Positions 1-8,000 of a stretch of 64,000 nucleotides of DNA are shown here, piece after piece (position 1 is the first letter of the stretch; every line of letters starts with the position of its first letter). The notes under the pieces are model-generated. The model was given only the letters and a program-made list of their open reading frames with translations, was not told the DNA's origin and did not search any database. Origin of the DNA: Prevotellaceae bacterium UBA2744 (lineage in GTDB: Bacteria; Bacteroidota; Bacteroidia; Bacteroidales; Bacteroidaceae); the NCBI GenBank assembly GCA_002353575.1, contig DEJQ01000007.1, positions 98,814-162,813 of the forward strand, in the 5' to 3' direction. The position numbers were made by a program, and so were the translations under genes.

Positions 1-159
1 ACGACTGGCTTCGAGACGCTGTCCCCAGAATGTGTTCTGACTAACTTTTACACTTGTGAACGGAACCTGAGTGATAGGGTATCCGTCTTTACTGTTTTGA
101 GCATTGGCAGCAATGGTGATGCATGACAAAGCCAAAAGTGATACTAAACTCTTTTTCAT
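1..159 (-). CDS. GH127-like beta-L-arabinofuranosidase, N-terminal fragment
   Basis: Only the first 53 codons are in the window; the gene runs off the left edge. The start (complement of 157-159) opens with a type I signal peptide (MKKS, hydrophobic stretch, ANA-Q cleavage near residue 20). The mature part reads YPITQVPFTSVKV...FWGQRLEASR, which I recognise as the opening of DUF1680/GH127 glycosidases, exported enzymes that remove beta-L-arabinofuranose from plant glycans. It begins 12 nt after recA on the same strand, so it may be transcribed with recA, an odd partner for a glycosidase. The catalytic residues lie outside the window, so family membership rests on this short N-terminus. Confidence 0.65.
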   Translation of the reverse strand, partial: MKKSLVSLLALSCITIAANAQNSKDGYPITQVPFTSVKVSQNTFWGQRLEASR

Positions 160-171
160 AGGTTATTTGAT

Positions 172-1173
172 TTATTTTTCTTCTTTGTTATTCAATTGTT
201 CTTTGATCTTAGCCAATATTTCATCGCTCAATTCAGGATTGTCCTCAAGTAACTTCTTGGTTGCATCGCGACCCTGTGCCAATTTGTTTTCTCCGTAGCT
301 GAACCAAGAACCCGACTTCTTAATGATGTTCTCATTTACAGCCATATCGAGAATTTCACCACTCCTTGAGATACCCTCTCCGTACATTATGTCGAACTCT
401 GCCTTGCGGAAAGGAGGAGCCACCTTATTCTTCACTACCTTTACCTTCACCTGACTGCCTATCGCCTCGTCGCCCACCTTGATAGTGGAAGTCTTGCGAA
501 TGTCGAGACGGACAGAACTGTAGAACTTCAGGGCATTACCACCAGTGGTTGTCTCAGGATTGCCGAACATAACGCCAATCTTCTCGCGAAGCTGGTTGAT
601 GAATATACATACAGTATTTGTCTTAGAGATGGTAGAAGTGAGTTTACGAAGAGCCTGAGACATAAGTCGGGCTTGAAGTCCTACCTTATTGTCACCCATA
701 TCACCCTCGATTTCTGCCTTCGGAGTGAGTGCGGCAACAGAGTCGATGACGATGAGGTCGATAGCAGACGAACGAATCAGCTGATCAGCAATTTCGAGAG
801 CCTGCTCTCCGTTATCTGGTTGTGAGATAAGTAAGTCTTCTATTTTAACACCGAGTTTTTCGGCATAGAAACTGTCGAAAGCATGTTCTGCATCGATGAA
901 AGCACAGATACCTCCTTGTTTCTGACACTCAGCGATGGCATGAATGGTAAGAGTAGTCTTACCTGACGACTCAGGACCATAGATTTCTATGATTCGTCCC
1001 TTTGGATAACCTCCTACACCAAGAGCTATATCGAGTCCTATAGAACCGGTAGGGATTACATCAACATTTTCTTTTCTCTCATCTCCAAGTTTCATGATTG
1101 AGCCACGTCCGAAGTTCTTCTCAATCTTGTCCATGGCTGCTTGGAGGGCTTTTAATTTTTCTGCATCTGCCAT
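172..1173 (-). CDS. recA: Recombinase RecA
   Basis: ATP-dependent strand-exchange recombinase of homologous repair and activator of the SOS response, cytoplasmic. The 333-aa product carries the Walker A motif GPESSGKT at residues 66-73, the segment FIDAEHAFD typical of RecA, a Walker B strand ([10 protein letters not shown]) and the L2 loop region [15 protein letters not shown]. Length is near the low end for RecA because the acidic C-terminal tail is short and ends in a Lys/Glu-rich stretch. It lies 24 nt downstream of the saccharopine-dehydrogenase-like gene and probably shares the promoter at 2462-2492. I see no LexA-type operator directly in front. Confidence 0.98.
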   Translation of the reverse strand: MADAEKLKALQAAMDKIEKNFGRGSIMKLGDERKENVDVIPTGSIGLDIALGVGGYPKGRIIEIYGPESSGKTTLTIHAIAECQKQGGICAFIDAEHAFDSFYAEKLGVKIEDLLISQPDNGEQALEIADQLIRSSAIDLIVIDSVAALTPKAEIEGDMGDNKVGLQARLMSQALRKLTSTISKTNTVCIFINQLREKIGVMFGNPETTTGGNALKFYSSVRLDIRKTSTIKVGDEAIGSQVKVKVVKNKVAPPFRKAEFDIMYGEGISRSGEILDMAVNENIIKKSGSWFSYGENKLAQGRDATKKLLEDNPELSDEILAKIKEQLNNKEEK

Positions 1174-1197
1174 AATATGGTTTTATTTTAGTTTATA

Positions 1198-2442
1198 TCA
1201 ATTCAATTCCAAATCTCCATCATGTATTTCATGCCAGGGAAGACCCTGTTTGTTCAGTTCGTCCATAAACGGATCGGGATCGAACTCTTCTACATTCCAC
1301 ACACCAGGTCGCTTCCATATTCCCTTCATAAACATCAGCGCACCAATCATTGCCGGTACTCCAGTTGTGTAGGAAACTCCCTGCATACCAGTCTCTTCGT
1401 ATGCAGCACGATGGCTACAGTTGTTATATACATAATATGTATGCTCCTTGCCGTCTTTGAGTCCACGGATTCTACACCCTATGCTTGTCTGTCCTTCGTA
1501 GTTCTCACCCAATTCCTGTGGGTTAGGAAGTACAGCCTTCAGGAACTGAAGAGGTACAATCTTAACTTTTACAGGTCCGCTGCCGTCAGCAGCCTCAGCC
1601 TGATACTCTATTTCATCTATGCGCGACATACCTATGTTCTGAATCACTTCAAGGTGCTTCAAGTATTGTTCGCCGAAGGTCATCCAGAAACGGGCACGCT
1701 TGATAGTAGGATAATTCTTTACGAGCGATTCTATCTCTTCATGGTGCAGAAGATATGATTCCTTCGGACCTATTTCAGGATATGTCAGGGGCTGATGGAT
1801 TTCGAGCGGTTCTGTCTCTACCCATTTTCCGTCTTGCCAGTAAAGACCCTTCTGTGTAATCTCACGAATATTTATCTCTGGATTGAAATTAGTGGCAAAA
1901 GCCTTATGATGATCTCCTGCATTACAATCTACAATGTCGAGATACTGTATTTCATCGAAATGATGCTTAGCTGCATAGGCAGTGTAGATGCTTGTTACTC
2001 CAGGGTCGAATCCGCAACCGAGGATAGCACACAGACCAGCCTTCTCAAATCTGTCCTTGAACGCCCATTGCCATGAATACTCGAAATGAGCCTCATCCTT
2101 TGGTTCGTAGTTTGCTGTGTCAAGATAATTAACGCCTGCCTGCAGGCAAGCCTCCATGATTGTCAGGTCCTGATATGGGAGAGCCAGGTTCATACATATA
2201 TCCGGACGGAAGCTATTGAAGAGAGCCACCAGTTCTTCTACATTATCAGCATCCACACGAGCTGTCTTGATGCTTCCCTTTGGAACCAAACCCTTACTTT
2301 CTATTGCATCAGCCAGAATACGGCATTTCGATTCTGTTCTCGAAGCGATCATAATGTCAGTAAACACATCACTGTTCTGTGCTACCTTATGAGCAGCTAC
2401 TGAAGCTACACCTCCAGCACCAATAATTATAACTTTTCCCAT
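1198..2442 (-). CDS. Carboxynorspermidine dehydrogenase-like (saccharopine dehydrogenase family)
   Basis: A 414-aa NAD(P)-dependent enzyme of the saccharopine dehydrogenase family. Residues 1-20 form the Rossmann fold with GAGGVA at 8-13, followed by an IASRTESKC segment that matches carboxynorspermidine dehydrogenases better than lysine-pathway enzymes. In bacteria with this route the enzyme condenses aspartate semialdehyde with a diamine to make carboxy(nor)spermidine, the alternative spermidine pathway used by many Bacteroidetes. A decarboxylase partner is not in the window. It is the first gene of a probable unit with recA. The start lies about 14 nt after the predicted transcription start. 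The polyamine assignment is family inference; a lysine-metabolism role is less likely. Confidence 0.8.
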   Translation of the reverse strand: MGKVIIIGAGGVASVAAHKVAQNSDVFTDIMIASRTESKCRILADAIESKGLVPKGSIKTARVDADNVEELVALFNSFRPDICMNLALPYQDLTIMEACLQAGVNYLDTANYEPKDEAHFEYSWQWAFKDRFEKAGLCAILGCGFDPGVTSIYTAYAAKHHFDEIQYLDIVDCNAGDHHKAFATNFNPEINIREITQKGLYWQDGKWVETEPLEIHQPLTYPEIGPKESYLLHHEEIESLVKNYPTIKRARFWMTFGEQYLKHLEVIQNIGMSRIDEIEYQAEAADGSGPVKVKIVPLQFLKAVLPNPQELGENYEGQTSIGCRIRGLKDGKEHTYYVYNNCSHRAAYEETGMQGVSYTTGVPAMIGALMFMKGIWKRPGVWNVEEFDPDPFMDELNKQGLPWHEIHDGDLELN

Positions 2443-2461
2443 ACATTATATATTTTGTGCC

Positions 2462-2492
2462 CAAAGTTAAGTGTAAGCAACCGAACTACAAA
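2462..2492 (-). promoter_or_regulatory. Bacteroidetes-type promoter for the 2442-172 gene unit
   Basis: Read on the minus strand, TTTG (complement of 2489-2492) is followed after exactly 19 nt by TAACTTTG (complement of 2462-2469). This is the -33/-7 architecture of the Bacteroidetes primary sigma factor. Transcription would start near 2456 and give a leader of about 14 nt before the ATG at 2442. It is the clearest promoter in the window. Confidence 0.8.
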
Positions 2493-2620
2493 AAAAATTA
2501 ATTTATTTTATATTTCTCAATATTCTTTTCAGACACTCAAAATTATAAAATTAGAAAAATTTGTAGATAAAAAAAGGATTAATCATGTGATAATTAACCC
2601 TCTTTTTTTGTATGTAATTT

Positions 2621-3445
2621 TTATGGTAATGTTACCCTAAGTTGCAAAGACCATCTATAGATTATTTTGGTTGAATAGTCTCGATAGAAATCTTCGTGAA
2701 TAGTAATAGAATTATAACCTTTCGTAGCATTATATCTCAGACCTTTTCCTCCGTTGGAGCTAGGAGATGAGTCATATGTGCCACCATATACATAATAGGT
2801 ACCAGAGGATGGATAATACTCATAATCAACTGTAGTTGTTTTACCATCTGCATAAGAAGCATAGCTATCATATACGACACCAGGGCCTATAGCCTTAATT
2901 GTTCCTTTTACCTTACCTTTTACTGTAGTACTGCTACTACCACCACTTGAGTTATCTCCATCAGTATTATCCTCTACATTAGGAACTTCATTGGTATCGT
3001 TATTATCAACTACATTAGTATCATTGTTAGATACTACACCTTTTTTCAAAGTCATAGTATGAGTAGTCGATTTTCCACTCCATTTGTATGACCCGCTGAA
3101 AGTTTCTCCAGAAATAGTGAAGTTTCCAATGACTGAATTTCCAGATGAAAGATAAGTCATCATGAAATCTCCATTAGAGTTGTAGAGAAAATTAAATTTC
3201 TCACCGTCAGCTGAACTGTAGCCACTTTTGTCGCTATAGAAAGTATAGGTGCCTCCTATAGGTGCTCCTGATTCTGAACATGAAACCAAAGTCCAAGTAC
3301 CTACCAACTGAGAACTGATGTCGTTGGAACCTGATGAGTTTCCACTTTTGCCATCATCGTCGCTACCGCACGACAAGATCATTGCATAGCACATAAAAAT
3401 AGTTATGAGCGTTGTGGCTAAACTAAATACATTAATTTTTTTCAT
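2621..3445 (-). CDS. Lipocalin-like domain lipoprotein
   Basis: A 274-aa predicted lipoprotein of unknown function. The signal peptide ends in a lipobox with Cys26 (ILSC), followed by GSDDDGKS, an acidic stretch of the kind that sends Bacteroidetes lipoproteins to the cell surface. Residues about 47-135 start LVGTWTLVSC and alternate short beta strands like the lipocalin-like domains common in Bacteroidales. A linker at about 138-175 is rich in Asn, Asp, Ser and Gly and contains a duplicated NNDTN. The C-terminal 100 residues are Tyr-rich and unrecognised. It stands alone, separated from neighbours by 178 bp on one side and about 1 kb on the other. Confidence 0.75.
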   Translation of the reverse strand: MKKINVFSLATTLITIFMCYAMILSCGSDDDGKSGNSSGSNDISSQLVGTWTLVSCSESGAPIGGTYTFYSDKSGYSSADGEKFNFLYNSNGDFMMTYLSSGNSVIGNFTISGETFSGSYKWSGKSTTHTMTLKKGVVSNNDTNVVDNNDTNEVPNVEDNTDGDNSSGGSSSTTVKGKVKGTIKAIGPGVVYDSYASYADGKTTTVDYEYYPSSGTYYVYGGTYDSSPSSNGGKGLRYNATKGYNSITIHEDFYRDYSTKIIYRWSLQLRVTLP

Positions 3446-3518
3446 AACTTTAATTTGTTAAGGTTAATAATAAGGTTAATTGGATTTCATAATATTTAAT
3501 TACATCATTTATATAAAT

Positions 3519-3690
3519 AAAAAAACGCGGACAATTACTTTCGTCTACGTTTTCCTGGTATCGCCAAACACCAAACTGCTTTGAACGAGTAAAAGCCCAC
3601 GCTTATAGCGTGAGCATCCAAACTTTTTACTCTTGCAGTTTTCTTAAATTGGCGATTTAGGAAAACAAGAACTTAAGCGGACGCTTTTGT
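3519..3690 (-). ncRNA. Candidate structured RNA: long interrupted hairpin with terminator-like end
   Basis: A long imperfect inverted repeat centres on about 3605. Outer arms 3549-3567 and 3649-3666 match as GTTTTCCT/ATCGCCAA with a small internal loop; inner stems pair 3573-3579 with 3635-3641, 3587-3594 with 3625-3632, and 3598-3602 with 3608-3612. Read on the minus strand the element ends in GTCCGCG followed by seven T, so transcription from about 3690 to 3519 is the better direction. The roughly 170-nt size and rod shape with internal bubbles resemble 6S RNA or another structured sRNA. Without covariation this is a hypothesis; a short non-autonomous repeat element is the alternative. Confidence 0.45.
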
Positions 3691-4261
3691 AATATTTTAT
3701 AAATCATTTGTCAATTCATAAGCAGGTAAAATTAAATTATTTTTTATTCTGTGCAAAAATACAAGTAAACATGCAAAATACAAATTTATTTGTTATTTTT
3801 TTATTGAATTACCAATAGAGGTTCATTTTTGTTCATAAATATATTTTTCTTATTCTTTTCTCTTTAAATTCTATGAAGATGATTATAGGTTGTTGATAGT
3901 GTTGAAAAGAAAATGTTAAAAAACTTGCTTTTGAAGTTATCATTATTCCACTGGTAGTTTATTATAATACATATCAACATATAAAATAGGTTTAATCTTC
4001 TGATAATCTGTAGAAATGTAAAATTTATCAACAGGCTGTCAATAAATAGTTATATGATAACTTTTCTGCGTTGAATACTGTTGACAAATAGCAAGAATGG
4101 AGTTGAAAAAATAATGATAAAAAATAATAACTTTCCATTGGCTTTCGAATTGAAATTTTACTATCATTTTATATATAGTTCTACCCTATTTTGAGTTATT
4201 GAAAGTTATCCACATTATCCACAGTTTATCAACATAGTTATTGATATACGATAAGTGGATA

Positions 4262-4283
4262 TGCATAAAAACACTTTTATGCA
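4262..4283. repeat. 9-bp inverted repeat with 4-nt loop
   Basis: TGCATAAAA at 4262-4270 and its exact reverse complement at 4275-4283 surround ACAC. It lies just right of the DnaA-box cluster and may be a protein-binding or unwinding feature of the candidate origin. Confidence 0.6.
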
Positions 4284-4342
4284 GCTTGAGATTGGATAAA
4301 GAAAAATATGGGGTTAACTAAGGAATTTTTGCGCCTTAACTA

Positions 4343-4380
4343 AGAAAAACTTTTTTTCTAATTTGAAAAAAAGTTTTTCT
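4343..4380. repeat. Perfect 16-bp AT-rich palindrome with 6-nt loop
   Basis: Arms 4343-4358 (AGAAAAACTTTTTTTC) and 4365-4380 are exact reverse complements around TAATTT. It could serve as a bidirectional terminator, protecting the candidate origin from transcription of the GT14 gene at 4443, or as part of an unwinding element. The nearly pure A/T stem is weak for a classic terminator. Confidence 0.6.
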
Positions 4381-4442
4381 ACACTATGTAATTTTTTCCA
4401 GTGTTAAAAGGAACTATAGAAATATGCATAAAACCTGAATAA

Positions 4443-5327
4443 TTATTCATTGTTTATGATTTCTACCAGTTCGTCACTTTCCTTGGTTACTACCTTTCTG
4501 CAAAACATTCGTCCGCTATCTTTCAGTCTGTCATAATCGGAAGCATCCAGATGTTTTATGAATCCATGATAGTCTATGAAATGAAGAGGGGTGAGAGCCG
4601 GCAGACCTGGATATTTGTCTGTGTGCAGAATAGCGTTTTCCCTGAAAGGAGAATTGAAAATGATTGTCTGCAGACACATTTCCGACGGCACGAAACTATA
4701 TCTGAAATAATTACGCAGAGGTTGCTGTTTCAGTCTATCCACTACATATCGGGCACAGGCTGGAGTGATTGCCCAATAGTCCGAACCCTTATAGATATCA
4801 CACTTTCTTCCGTCGATAGTGGCTTGAGGTGGTTTGTGGAAGAGTGGTTTCATTATCCATCTTGAAGCTACGATCAGTTTGTCCTTCAACCATTGCGAAC
4901 TGCATTTCAGGTCGCGGAAGAAGTGATAGTTTGTGTAATATGGATATTGAAGGTGAGCAGCAGTCATGTCGAAACCTGCAATAAATTCCTTCTTTGGATT
5001 TTCATTGAAAAAAACTACTATCTTCTCTGGATTCCACATCGGGTAGTCGAGTCCGCTCAGGCAAACAATATGACTATACTCTACCCCACTCCCCAGAACG
5101 GCTTTCAGCAGTTCCTCCTGATACAGGACCTGACTCCATCCGCCCCAGCTGGTCCAATGGCGGGGTACGAACCTTACCTTTCCCTGAAGAGCCTTTTCAA
5201 AGGGAGTGATATCCACTTTCTGGTCGATGTGTACATAGAAGTCAGCGTTGACTGAAAGTCGGTCCACCAGCCTTCTGAGTTGGTCTGGATCGGTATATGC
5301 AGATATGATGTATGCTATTCTTTTCAT
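4443..5327 (-). CDS. GT14 family glycosyltransferase (core-2/I-branching type)
   Basis: A 294-aa enzyme starting MKRIAYIISAYTDPDQLRRL and containing FYVHIDQK, then SHIVCLSGLDYPM and DYWAITPACARYVVD. These are signatures of the beta-1,6-N-acetylglucosaminyltransferase-like GT14 family, which adds a sugar branch to a surface glycan. I chose the start at 5327 over an in-frame ATG at 5381 because a TATATTTG promoter box (5348-5355) lies between them and the family begins at MKRIAYI. There is no membrane segment. It is divergent from the glycan cluster that starts at 5396 and probably acts with it. The acceptor is unknown. Confidence 0.8.
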   Translation of the reverse strand: MKRIAYIISAYTDPDQLRRLVDRLSVNADFYVHIDQKVDITPFEKALQGKVRFVPRHWTSWGGWSQVLYQEELLKAVLGSGVEYSHIVCLSGLDYPMWNPEKIVVFFNENPKKEFIAGFDMTAAHLQYPYYTNYHFFRDLKCSSQWLKDKLIVASRWIMKPLFHKPPQATIDGRKCDIYKGSDYWAITPACARYVVDRLKQQPLRNYFRYSFVPSEMCLQTIIFNSPFRENAILHTDKYPGLPALTPLHFIDYHGFIKHLDASDYDRLKDSGRMFCRKVVTKESDELVEIINNE

Positions 5328-5347
5328 CAGAAAATCGATTATGAGTG

Positions 5348-5355
5348 CAAATATA
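5348..5355 (-). promoter_or_regulatory. -7 promoter box for the GT14 gene
   Basis: TATATTTG on the minus strand fits TAnnTTTG and would start transcription about 15 nt before the ATG at 5327. No clear TTTG was found at -33. Confidence 0.5.
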
Positions 5356-5368
5356 AATAATATTTTTG

Positions 5369-5376
5369 TACATTTG
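5369..5376 (+). promoter_or_regulatory. -7 promoter box for the 5.4-12 kb glycan cluster
   Basis: TACATTTG fits TAnnTTTG and predicts a start near 5383, only about 13 nt before the acyltransferase ATG at 5396. It is back to back with the minus-strand box at 5348-5355. The -33 element is not evident. Confidence 0.5.
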
Positions 5377-5395
5377 CGCACATTTTCTAATCTAA

Positions 5396-6487
5396 ATGAA
5401 AGAGAGAAATAATGCTTTCGATTTTCTGTGCGGTATCTGTATCATACGTATGATCATGTTGCACATCACAGGCATCTGTGGATTCAGTAATGAGAGCTGG
5501 TGGACTCCGATTATGGATTGGAGCTATTATTTCATGTCTTTCTTCTTCTTCAAGGCGGGCTATTTCAACAAGACAATTTCGGGCAGTTCGAGGGAATTTA
5601 TAGGCAAGAAAGCCAAGCAACTGCTTGTGCCGTACTTCGTGTGGGGACTCATTGGAAATGCCATTTTCTATTTCTTCGTCATCTTTATCCTTGACCCTAA
5701 GAATACTGTTGTAAAAGGACTGACTTTAAAGCACACCTGGGAGTCGAGTATGTTCTACGGCAATCCTCCCACTTGGTTTCTGTTCTCGTTTTTCATTGCT
5801 TATGTAGTGGCACACCTGATTTCCAAAGTGCCACCGCTTCTGCGTATTCCAATACCTGAACAGATGCGTTGGCATCATCATAAGGCAGTGATAAATATTA
5901 AGTTGCACTGGGTCATACTTACTTTCCCGTTCATCAGTTGGTGGCTGTGGAAGGAAGGAAACCCGCTCTGGATGAGTCTGAACAATGTGTTTATCGGAAT
6001 ATATCTGTTCTACCTCGGTCGTCTGTGGCACTTCCTGATGGAAAAGATGGGAACCGTCTGTACAGTTGTGGTCTCGACACTTATGCTGGCAGTTTTCGTG
6101 GTGCTCAATCTGCATTACGGAGGAAAATATACTATGTCGGAAAATAATTGGGAAGGACAGGTATTCGTACTCGTAATCGACATCACCTTGTCGCTCTGCG
6201 GACTTTCCGGCCTGTTACTTTCTGTAAGGATGCCGCGAATACCCGTTATCAACTTCATCGGTCAGCATTCGATGGTGTTCTTCGTAGCTCATTATCCGAT
6301 AATTCAGTTCTACAAACTGACTCGTTCAGCCAATGTGAAATCACTTAAAGGCAACTGGGACGATTTCGTAATTCTTACGGTTGTGATTTTCGCCATATGC
6401 TTCCTTTTGGTTCCTTATGTAGAAAAAATCCCTTGGTTGAGTGGCAGGTTTAAGAAAAATAATGTATCTTCGCAGGTAAATACTTAG
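5396..6487 (+). CDS. Membrane acyltransferase (acyltransferase family 3)
   Basis: A 363-aa integral membrane protein with roughly ten hydrophobic segments. It opens with MKERNNAFDFLCGICIIRMI and has a His in MLHITG (His23), a layout typical of acyltransferase-3 proteins that O-acetylate or otherwise acylate surface sugars in the inner membrane. FMSFFFFKAGYF and NPPTWFLFSFF are family-like segments. It is the first gene of the rightward cluster, followed after 5 nt by the cytidylyltransferase. The acyl group and sugar acceptor cannot be read from sequence. Confidence 0.8.
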   Translation: MKERNNAFDFLCGICIIRMIMLHITGICGFSNESWWTPIMDWSYYFMSFFFFKAGYFNKTISGSSREFIGKKAKQLLVPYFVWGLIGNAIFYFFVIFILDPKNTVVKGLTLKHTWESSMFYGNPPTWFLFSFFIAYVVAHLISKVPPLLRIPIPEQMRWHHHKAVINIKLHWVILTFPFISWWLWKEGNPLWMSLNNVFIGIYLFYLGRLWHFLMEKMGTVCTVVVSTLMLAVFVVLNLHYGGKYTMSENNWEGQVFVLVIDITLSLCGLSGLLLSVRMPRIPVINFIGQHSMVFFVAHYPIIQFYKLTRSANVKSLKGNWDDFVILTVVIFAICFLLVPYVEKIPWLSGRFKKNNVSSQVNT

Positions 6488-6492
6488 AGAAT

Positions 6493-6927
6493 ATGGTAAT
6501 AGGATATACGACAGGTGTATATGATTTGTTTCATATAGGACATCTCAACTTGTTGAAAAATGCCAAGGGCATGTGCGACAAGCTGATAGTAGGTGTAACA
6601 GTAGATGAACTGGTAGCTTACAAAGGTAAGCAGGCAATGATTCCGTTTGAAGACAGAATAGAATTAGTGCGCAGCTGCAAATACGTGGATGCGGCAGTTC
6701 CGCAATATGATATGGACAAGCTTACAGCCTGCAAAAAACTTGGTGCACAGTATTTGTTTGTAGGCGATGATTGGTATGGGACGGAAAAGTGGAACGAATA
6801 TGAAAAGGATTTTGCAAAGGAAGGAATAAAAATCATCTATTTCCCATACACGAAGGGTATTTCGTCAACTAAGATAAATGAGGCACTCAATGCAGTAAGA
6901 AAACATAATTTACAGGATCTGAAATAA
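6493..6927 (+). CDS. Glycerol-3-phosphate cytidylyltransferase-like nucleotidyltransferase
   Basis: A 144-aa cytidylyltransferase of the TagD type. It has the CTP-binding HIGH motif at residues 14-17 within GVYDLFHIGHLNLL, and the second signature ISSTKI at 123-128 preceded by a family-like FPYTKG. Such enzymes make CDP-glycerol or a related CDP-alcohol from CTP and a phosphorylated alcohol. Length matches TagD (about 130-145). It sits tightly between the acyltransferase and an asparagine-synthetase-like gene, with a second cytidylyltransferase and a LicD enzyme downstream. This suggests a phospho-alcohol decoration of the glycan. The true alcohol is unknown, so no symbol is given. Confidence 0.85.
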   Translation: MVIGYTTGVYDLFHIGHLNLLKNAKGMCDKLIVGVTVDELVAYKGKQAMIPFEDRIELVRSCKYVDAAVPQYDMDKLTACKKLGAQYLFVGDDWYGTEKWNEYEKDFAKEGIKIIYFPYTKGISSTKINEALNAVRKHNLQDLK

Positions 6928-6943
6928 AAAAACAGAGGATGCT

Positions 6944-7987
6944 ATGTACAACAAGAATTTCTGTCTCAGTTCATATATAGCCTTCAGATATATCTGGAAA
7001 GACGGTATGGACTTTTATAAGGGTTTTAAACACAACAATTACAAACCTGTTCCGAAAGAGCAGCAAATAGGTGTGAAGACTTCTGAAGACATAGACCGTG
7101 AAATCCGTCGTCAGGTAAACGAACTATATACTAAGTATGACAACATAGGCATATTGCTTTCAGGCGGAATGGATAGTGCCAACCTGGCTTCCTATCTAAA
7201 ACCTGGCAGTCATGCATATACATTTATTTCCGACACAGGTGTGTTTAACGACGATATAGAGAGGGCAAAGAAATATTGTGAAAAGTTCGGACTCCAACAT
7301 CATCTCATAAGCATTACCTTCGATGACTATAAATACTATACTCCGATAGTAATAGCAGCCAAGTCGGCACCTGTGCATTCTATCGAACCGCAAATCTACA
7401 AAGCAGCCATAGCTGCCAAGAAAGACGGAGTAGAGATGATTCTGGTAGGAGAAAGTGCCGACCTGATATTCGGAGGTATGGATAAGCTGATCACTCCTGA
7501 ATGGACTTTCGATGCGTTCGTGAAAAGATATACATTCCTCGATCCTGAATTGGTGCTGCAGAACCCAGTATCGCAGATGGAGTTGTACGAGAAATATCGT
7601 ATTGGCAAGGATGGCATTGACTTTATGCGCTTTATGGACGATGTCTTTGCCATCGAGAGTTCGAGTTCGTATCTGAACGCATTCTCTGTTGCCGGCTTGC
7701 CATATTACGACCCTTATGCACGATTAGTAATGTCGGAGCCTCTGGATATGAACAGAGTAAGAAACGGTGAGCCCAAATACCTTGTTCGCGGACTTTACGC
7801 TATGAAATATCCAGAGTTGCCTATACCTGAAAAAATTCCGATGCCGCGCCCTGTGGATTCTATCTTCAAGGATTGGGAAGGTCCGAAGCGAAGCGAATTT
7901 CGCAGTGATATACCTATGCAGCAGCTTACAGGAAACCAGAAATGGCAACTATGGTGTGCCGAGCTGTTCCTTCAGTTATACGATTAA
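6944..7987 (+). CDS. Asparagine-synthetase-like PP-loop enzyme without glutaminase domain
   Basis: A 347-aa protein whose core matches the ATP-pyrophosphatase half of asparagine synthetase. The PP-loop SGGMDS is at residues 73-78, and LVGESADLIFGG resembles the GxGADE region of that fold. The usual N-terminal glutaminase with its Cys2 nucleophile is absent; the protein starts MYNKNFCLSSYIAFRYIWK, which looks like a short remnant of an inter-domain strand. Such enzymes activate a carboxylate by adenylation. In a glycan cluster this could amidate a uronic acid or attach an amine, with ammonia from another source. It lies 16 nt after the cytidylyltransferase. Substrate unknown. Confidence 0.75.
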   Translation: MYNKNFCLSSYIAFRYIWKDGMDFYKGFKHNNYKPVPKEQQIGVKTSEDIDREIRRQVNELYTKYDNIGILLSGGMDSANLASYLKPGSHAYTFISDTGVFNDDIERAKKYCEKFGLQHHLISITFDDYKYYTPIVIAAKSAPVHSIEPQIYKAAIAAKKDGVEMILVGESADLIFGGMDKLITPEWTFDAFVKRYTFLDPELVLQNPVSQMELYEKYRIGKDGIDFMRFMDDVFAIESSSSYLNAFSVAGLPYYDPYARLVMSEPLDMNRVRNGEPKYLVRGLYAMKYPELPIPEKIPMPRPVDSIFKDWEGPKRSEFRSDIPMQQLTGNQKWQLWCAELFLQLYD

Positions 7988-8000
7988 TAATAATGTCATA

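Larger units (their letters stand above)
3700..4440. other. oriC: Candidate chromosomal replication origin (AT-rich, DnaA boxes)
   Basis: This gene-free, very AT-rich stretch contains two abutting head-to-tail perfect DnaA boxes (TTATCCACA at 4206-4214 and 4215-4223). One-mismatch forms TTATCAACA lie at 4226-4234 and 4025-4033, and weaker matches near 3891-3899 (reverse), 3972-3980 and 4080-4088 (reverse). Short inverted repeats and A/T runs follow at 4262-4380 and could act as an unwinding element. Gene direction flips around it: everything to 5.3 kb runs left and everything from 5.4 to 25 kb runs right. dnaA is not adjacent, which is common in Bacteroidetes. GC skew was not computed. Confidence 0.5.

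Noticed and set aside
2455..2640. Short plus-strand open frame in the gap upstream of the 2442 gene
   Set aside because: It is A/T-rich, overlaps the promoter on the other strand and has no conserved feature.
5327..5381. Upstream start for the GT14 gene at 5381
   Set aside because: It would precede the TATATTTG promoter box at 5348-5355 and adds a non-family leader.
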